DNA of 64,000 nucleotides from Tretioscincus oriximinensis (Eukaryota; Chordata; Lepidosauria; Squamata; Gymnophthalmidae): NCBI GenBank assembly GCA_022410635.1, contig JAJVDF010000001.1, positions 13,471,976 to 13,535,975 of the forward strand, read 5' to 3'. Shown piece by piece: positions 59,070 to 64,000 of this stretch (position 1 is its first letter; each line of letters starts with the position of its first letter). The notes under the pieces were generated by a model. It saw only the letters and a program-made list of their open reading frames with translations, ran no database searches and was not told where the DNA came from. The position numbers and the translations under genes were made by a program.

Positions 59070-59728
59070 AAAAGGTGAATATGAACTTAATCAAACAAAG
59101 AAAATTAAGGATTTATTGAAAAAACATCATCTGGAAGATACAAATACAGTAACATATCCAATGACGTTAAGCTACACAAAAGATAAATCTGAACAAAAAT
59201 TTGATGATATAACTCAATATAAATCACTAGTGGGGTAATTGCTATATTTAGCATGTTGGAGCAGACCCAATATTTGCTGGTGTGTACAAACATTATGCAA
59301 AAGATGTGCCAATCCATTAAACAAAGATTGGGTAGCTGCAAAATGAATACTGAGGTATTTAAAGGGTACAATAGAACAAAAATTAGTACTAAGTATACAA
59401 GACGAATCAGAAATTTATGCANATGCAGATGCCAGTTGGTCAGATCAAGACACTGCATTGAGCAGTTGTGAGGCTGAATATTCTGCTATAAGTGATACAT
59501 GTAATCAGTTAGAATGGTTGAAACAATGATGGATATGAAACTTGTTTCTAATAGCCCAATTAAGATCTATATGATAAGTTAGCAAATAACTTAAGTATGA
59601 AGNCAAGGAGTAAACATATATCCATCAGGTATCAGAATGTTAGATTTATGATATTCAGAAAGTTCATTGAATTGAAACCATATAGTAGTACTAACAATGT
59701 GGCTGACATGTTTACAAAGTGTTTAAAC
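59070..59728 (+). pseudogene. Copia RNase H remnant
   Basis: Shifted and stop-riddled frames encode YADADASWSD, SSCEAEYSAISD and SKHISIRYQNVR, followed by NVADMFTKCL, the copia RNase H signatures. In-frame stops occur at about 59,236 and further on. The coding end is followed at once by the hAT insertion. Confidence 0.85.
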
Positions 59729-59736
59729 AATGAAAG

Positions 59737-60359
59737 TAGGGTTGCCATACGTCCCAGTAAACCGGGCCAATCCCGGTTTGGGGGACTAAAATATAGTCCC
59801 CTCCAGGTTTTAAGGCAAAATCCCGGCTTTTTACGTTCCCCAATGCTACATCAGGGAATGTAAAAATGCAGGATTTAAAAGGAAAAGCAGCCGTCCAAGC
59901 TGACAGCTGCAGCCCGGCAACGCTTTCCAGGGTCCTAGAAGGAACCTCTGAGCGTGCCGTAGCTGTTCCAATGCTGGAGGCGGGGTTTTGCCTTGCTCTC
60001 AGGAAGGCGTGCACCACCAACTCGCCTCTAGCAGAGCAAAAAACGCCTGGGTTTGTGACAGGAGGACAGCTCTCTTCTCCTGTCACAAACCCAAGCGTTT
60101 TTGCTCTGCTGCAGGCGAGTTGGCGCCACGCGCTTGCCTGAGAGCAGGGCGAAACCCCGCCTCCAGCAAAGGAGCAGCTACGCACNCGTGTGCGCACACA
60201 CACACACACACAGACACTTGTGGTGAGACAGGCAGGAGAGAGGTTCTGCCTGTCTCGCTGCAAGCGTCCGTATGTGCGCTTGCGTGCTCGTGCACGTGCA
60301 CGTGTGTGTGCACGTGCGTGCACGCACCCACACCCCCGTCCCGGTTTTGGGCAACCCTA
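59737..60359. mobile_element. Non-autonomous hAT element nested in copia
   Basis: 623 bp with perfect terminal repeats TAGGGTTGCC / GGCAACCCTA and an exact 8-bp duplication AATGAAAG (59,729-59,736 and 60,360-60,367). The interior has the TATAGTCCCC and TCCCGG blocks seen at 22,225-22,651. It also has GC-rich inverted segments (GGGTTTGTGACAGGAGGACA with its complement) and CA/TG repeats. Long open frames inside it are compositional and not genes. Confidence 0.95.
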
Positions 60360-60412
60360 AATGAAAGATTCCATCAATTAAAAGACAAACTGAACTTAGG
60401 TAGCAAATGTGA

Positions 60413-60425
60413 AACTGAGGAGGTG
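60413..60425 (+). other. Copia polypurine tract
   Basis: The purine-rich ACTGAGGAGGTG immediately precedes the 3' LTR, the expected plus-strand primer site. Confidence 0.65.
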
Positions 60426-60806
60426 TGTTAAGATATTCAGTTCCTATTGCTAACAGGTAGTTTGTATTGAATTGTATTAGATTGCATTACCTGCAATTTT
60501 AAATATAGCTGGGACACGTCTGAACAAGTCTAAACATGCCTGGACATGTACTGTGCATGTGACTCAGCTGAAGTAGCTGATTGGTTGTAAATATCTATAT
60601 AAGAAGTGTATGTGTTCTACACATTGCTCTCCTGTGAGCCAGTGAAGCACTTTGCTGCTCTGTATAATAAACCAGCACTATATATATATATATATGCACT
60701 GCAATTATACTGACTATGTGTAGTCTATGCTGGCTGAAAAGGGCTACCTCACTCTCTGCGTCTACTATCTATCTTCTAATGATAGAAAAAGATACCTATC
60801 TTGACA
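60426..60806 (+). repeat. Copia 3' LTR
   Basis: 381 bp with the same TGTTAAGA start and TTGACA end as the 5' LTR. It has a shorter (TA)n tract and one fewer GAACAAGTCT unit. Confidence 0.95.
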
Positions 60807-61720
60807 GCTCCTACCCCAGGCATAGATGTTTTGGCTTCCCACTCCTCTGGGCAAGCTCCTTGAAGGTAGGCCACTGGCAGCCTTTTATGTGGCCCAGAAG
60901 CCAGTTGCTGGGGCCAGGTGTAGCTTCTGACTTACCTAGGCCTCAGTCCTGCAAGGAGCTCCTCACTCCCTCAGTCCAGCAGTCACAGGGCCAGCAGGTA
61001 TTCCTCCTGAAGAAGTAAACTCACAAAAGGCAGGACAACAGCCTAGACTCTCACCCTGAGTGTAGATGTTTTGGTGTCCCACTCTTCTGGGCATGCCCTA
61101 CAATCTGATTTGGACCAGCTGAGGTTTCTGGACCATTTTAAAAGTCTTCCTTTTTTCTTTCTTTCTTTTCTTCCTTCCTTCCCTGAAACCAATTGTGAGG
61201 ATTACTGAAATAACTCTGGCCAGCCCTGGTCCACATAAGGACAATTGCTAACTTATGGACCAAGGATGACGAAGGAATTCCAAACCAGCAAAGCAACATT
61301 TGATGAGAATGTTGAATCTGTGAGTATCGGACAATTCTGATCCTGCCTGCTGATGTATTAACCTTATGGGGTATCACACAATTGTCTCTATCGCTGTGGA
61401 TGGAAAAAAGTAATGAGTTTGAGCCACACACCAAAGGACAACAAGAAATCATCACACCCAGATGCATATTGGCTCTATTAAAATGGTTCCCAAGACNTAA
61501 AAATAAAATCCCAGCATAGATTCTCTAGTGTAGTTTTGTGGTAATGCTAATATTTTAATCACCAGATGGACCCCAANAAGAACATGTATTACATGAATGA
61601 CCAAAGGAATAACTTTAACTCTTTTTTAGATATCTTCTTGCTAAAATGAGCAGGAATAATGTGGGCACATAAATGAGGAAATGGATGTTGTGCGATGTTT
61701 AGCCAGTTAACAAACTATCA
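60807..61720 (+). repeat. Duplicon blocks W (right part) and V upstream of peptide gene 4
   Basis: The segment from GCTCCTACCCCAGGCATAGA to about 61,140 matches 37,617-37,985. At 61,137 it passes from CCATTTTAAAAG straight to CTTCCTTTTTTC without the L1 found in copy 2. Block V (61,190-61,710) follows. Confidence 0.8.
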
Positions 61721-61728
61721 CAGGAGCA

Positions 61729-61767
61729 TATAAATGTGGGACTGGTGGCTGTGTGATGTTTATTCAG
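61729..61767 (+). promoter_or_regulatory. TATA box and first exon, peptide gene copy 4
   Basis: TATAAA at 61,729-61,734, exon end TATTCAG at 61,767 and a GTATCG donor. The exon-2 acceptor (TTCCTTCAG) is at 62,031. The arrangement equals copies 2 and 3. Confidence 0.6.
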
Positions 61768-62049
61768 GTATCGAACAGACATTTGAATCTTGGGCTGCTG
61801 CTTTGCTGTTGGTAACAAAACAGATATTTTATACTTNCCACTTGTGTTTATTGAAAATCTCTCCTTTTGAACTTGGATTTGTATATTGGCATCTTGCTTG
61901 CCTCCTCCATGTCCTTCTGTTAATCGGCTTTTATTGATGTAATTGTATCCTTATCCCTAATTTACCCAGTTGATGCTGCATCCATTTCTTGATTGCTGTA
62001 GACTTACCCACCTTTTTTGTTTTTCCTTCAGAATAGAACGCTGAGGATT

Positions 62050-62304
62050 ATGNCTCATTCCAAATTTCTGCTCCTTCTCCTGATCTTCTTCCTAGCCAGG
62101 ACATGCCTGTCCCTCAACAAGGCGGAATCCGACCTCCCAGGTATCAAAAGGGCTCTTCCTGACGATGACGTCATCCTGCAAAAGAGGGCTGATGGCCTAA
62201 AAGAAGATGTATCTAAAGTCGTAAAGGATGCCCTTGAAATTCCAGAAAACATTTTAAAACCTACCGGACCTAAAAATCTTGTACCAGGTCTCTTAGGGCG
62301 GTGA
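62050..62304 (+). CDS. UCN3-derived secreted peptide precursor, copy 4 (divergent mature region)
   Basis: This 84-codon frame lies in an exon starting at 62,032. The signal peptide (FLLLLLIFFL, then TCLSL) is conserved, as are the propeptide K-R sites (33-34 and 45-46) and the ALP segment. The presumed mature part (about residues 47-82) begins ADGLKEDVSKVVKDALEIP. It then departs from the family with PENILKPTGPKNLVPGLL and closes G-R-stop, a textbook amidation and processing end. An N leaves residue 2 unknown. The contrast between a fixed signal and changing C-terminal part resembles secreted defence or venom peptides, but that is inference only. Confidence 0.82.
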   Translation: MXHSKFLLLLLIFFLARTCLSLNKAESDLPGIKRALPDDDVILQKRADGLKEDVSKVVKDALEIPENILKPTGPKNLVPGLLGR

Positions 62305-62975
62305 AAGTAACATGTGTTAATAAGCAGGACGGTGCACAGAGACAAGACAAAGCTGGAGCACAACTACAAGGAAGGCCTTTTCTCTCCTTTCCTTTCTCTC
62401 AAGATGGCACTGTATGCTGTATTGTAATTCTGTAAGGCTGCATTCTACCTAGCAGAAAGTAATCTGGCTTGGAAGAAGGAAGGGTGAATTCAGATTCGCT
62501 TCATGTTTTTTCCTCCTCTCCAAACAATGTTTTCCAGCCTAACAAAGGAAATAGAATTTGGAGCGGAGCAACTTCTGTTTTTCCCGGACAGAGTATCTGG
62601 CCCACACATTCCGGTGGCTAGAAATTCTGCACACTGCAACTTATTTGTAATTCTGGGTTGCTGTTTCCTCCCCTTCTCCTTTCTGGGCTGGTGGGCAGGA
62701 CAGGCTCAGTCAGCAATGCGGCTTTCTTTTTACCTCCNGGGCAGAGGCCCCTGCTGCTTCAGGGCCCTTTAGCTCCCCCTCCCTAGGCTNGTTGGAGGAT
62801 TGTCCATATCACCAGTGAGGGAGGGGAGAAAAAAACAAGCGTAAGGAAAACAAGAAAGCCCAAAGGAAAAAGAAGGAAAGAAGGGAGAACATGTACTTAG
62901 AAACAACCTCAGAACCAACCAATGACCATTGATTAGGGGATGGGGAGGTTGTTCTCCACCATCTCCTCCTTCTCC
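62305..62975 (+). repeat. 3' UTR and downstream block of copy 4
   Basis: CTCTCAAGATGGCACTGTAT and later CTGGGCTGGTGGGCAGGACA match the block after copy 2 (41,400-41,970). Homology ends near GTTGTTCTCCACCATC, at 62,968. No AATAAA close to the stop. Confidence 0.75.
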
Positions 62976-64000
62976 TTCCTCTTCCTCTGCAGCAGCAGAT
63001 TCTTTTGCAGTAACAGCACAATCCCTGTAATCCAGTACAGTGCCTATTGGGGAAGCCTCCTTTTCTGCAATTCTGGAGTTGCATAATTACAGAAATATTA
63101 AAATTCTGTAATTATGCGACTACATGTGATGTTCATGTGATGTTACTTTTTCACATAACAATCAAACTGCAGCTAAAATGTTACTTTATATTAAATCAAA
63201 ATCCTTTTTATTGCTTCTTTCCTTAATAAATCAATACCAAATCATATGAGCAGAGCGGGAGTAGAAAGTAAAAATTCCTGTGCAGTTGGCAGTTTCAAAG
63301 CATGGACATTGGAGGACATGAGAAGATGGCTGCCCGGGTGCACGGAAGGAAGAATCCTCAGAATGTTGAGATTGNCTGGAATTTACAGTGACTGAAGGCT
63401 GCCTGACATGTGTTCTTGTCTTTGCCATAACAATGTTTAAGAGAGAGTGAAATTTGTTACAACCATAGAAATGTGGTTTTATAATGCTTTTGTGCTTTAG
63501 AGTAAAATGTAAGGTGACTCTCAGAAGCCAATCACAATTTTTGAAGGGAGGAAGAAACTTTGTACATGAGAGTTATGGGTATAAAAATAATTTTGGGGTA
63601 ATTAAAAGTTATGTCTATTACCATGATTTATTACCATGTTTTAGTGCATTCTTTTCTGCAGAATCATAAAAATAAAACATTCTATTTTTTCTTTCATTAA
63701 GTTTTGTCTGGATTTTATTTTACCCATCTTCCTTGGGGTTAATCTCTTAATTGTCACTTGGAGATTCATCAGTGCAACGTACAGAATTTTGGAAAATAGG
63801 TTTCCCCAATAGGGACTGAATTGTGATTTTGGTGATCATGAATACACTACAACAGAAAGCTGAGATTGAAAGCAAGGNGCTTAGCAATTTTCCCCATCTT
63901 TTGTTCCCCTTTCACCCGGCAAAGTATTTTGGCCATGTGTCTGATCAGAAGTACAAGCTGAAGGAACAGATAAAAGGCATTGGTAATGCACCCCTCGCTG
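62976..64000. other. Non-coding end of window
   Basis: A TCCTCCTTCTC-rich stretch (about 62,965-62,990) is followed by AT-rich DNA with no gene, RNA or named repeat that I can support. Confidence 0.4.

Larger units (their letters stand above)
55433..60806 (+). mobile_element. Ty1/copia LTR retrotransposon, full-length, inactivated
   Basis: Two LTRs (55,433-55,847 and 60,426-60,806) begin TGTTAAGA and end TTGACA. An exact 5-bp target duplication, GCTCC, flanks the element. Order is LTR, primer site, gag with zinc knuckle, protease, integrase, reverse transcriptase, RNase H, polypurine tract, LTR. Integrase before RT is the copia order. There is no envelope gene. The LTRs differ by roughly ten substitutions over about 375 alignable bases plus length differences, so the insertion is young. 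Frameshifts near 57,095, 57,524 and 59,065, several stops and a nested hAT element prevent function. The matching duplicon at 37.6 kb is uninserted. Confidence 0.95.

Noticed and set aside
59712..60323. 203-codon minus-strand frame and overlapping plus-strand frames
   Set aside because: They fall inside the GC-rich, non-coding hAT MITE and have simple-repeat composition.
55433..60806. Endogenous retrovirus
   Set aside because: Integrase precedes reverse transcriptase, the target duplication is 5 bp, the primer site is a tRNA-Met anticodon arm, and there is no envelope gene. These point to a Ty1/copia element.

Overview
The window looks like nuclear DNA from a squamate reptile, probably a lizard. 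It has spliced vertebrate genes and CR1, L2 and L1 LINEs with the tails usual in squamates. It also has tRNA-derived SINEs, hAT and pogo/Tigger MITEs, and a young Ty1/copia element. I cannot name the species. Isolated N bases throughout look like ambiguous consensus positions and break several reading frames by one codon.

Layout. (1) About 1-12.7 kb is the 3' end of a plus-strand collagen gene of the type XXVIII kind: a 54-bp Gly-X-Y exon, small linker exons, and a terminal Kunitz exon with a stop at 12,701-12,703. (2) 12.7-25.6 kb is intergenic and mostly old repeats, including a hAT MITE with an exact 8-bp target duplication and a 157-bp palindromic MITE nested in a SINE. (3) 25,614-26,090 is an intact urocortin-3 gene (UCN3) with its coding sequence in one exon. 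(4) 28.9-63 kb is a tandem and partly inverted segmental duplication derived from the UCN3 neighbourhood. It carries four short secreted-peptide genes at 35,331, 41,103, 49,336 and 62,050. (5) One duplicon received a 5.4-kb copia element (55,433-60,806), which itself received a hAT MITE. Another received a 5'-truncated L1 (37,999-40,201). In both cases a sister duplicon shows the uninserted site.

The main discovery is the peptide family. The four small genes keep UCN3's exon-2 acceptor, signal peptide, propeptide motif (ALP, then N or D, then L and K-R) and 3' UTR. The long acidic linker is gone. In two copies (35,331 and 49,336) the residual mature segment still lines up with the N-terminal half of the urocortin peptide, while the C-terminal receptor-binding half is lost. 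The other two copies have diverged further. All have a predicted signal peptide, three have K-R processing sites, and two end in a possible Gly-basic amidation signal. This looks like birth of a secreted-peptide family from a CRF-family hormone gene by tandem duplication. Function is unknown; a defence, venom or skin-secretion role is only an inference from architecture.

The collagen gene, UCN3 and the array are all on the plus strand. Apart from the array's descent from UCN3, nothing in the sequence links their functions.
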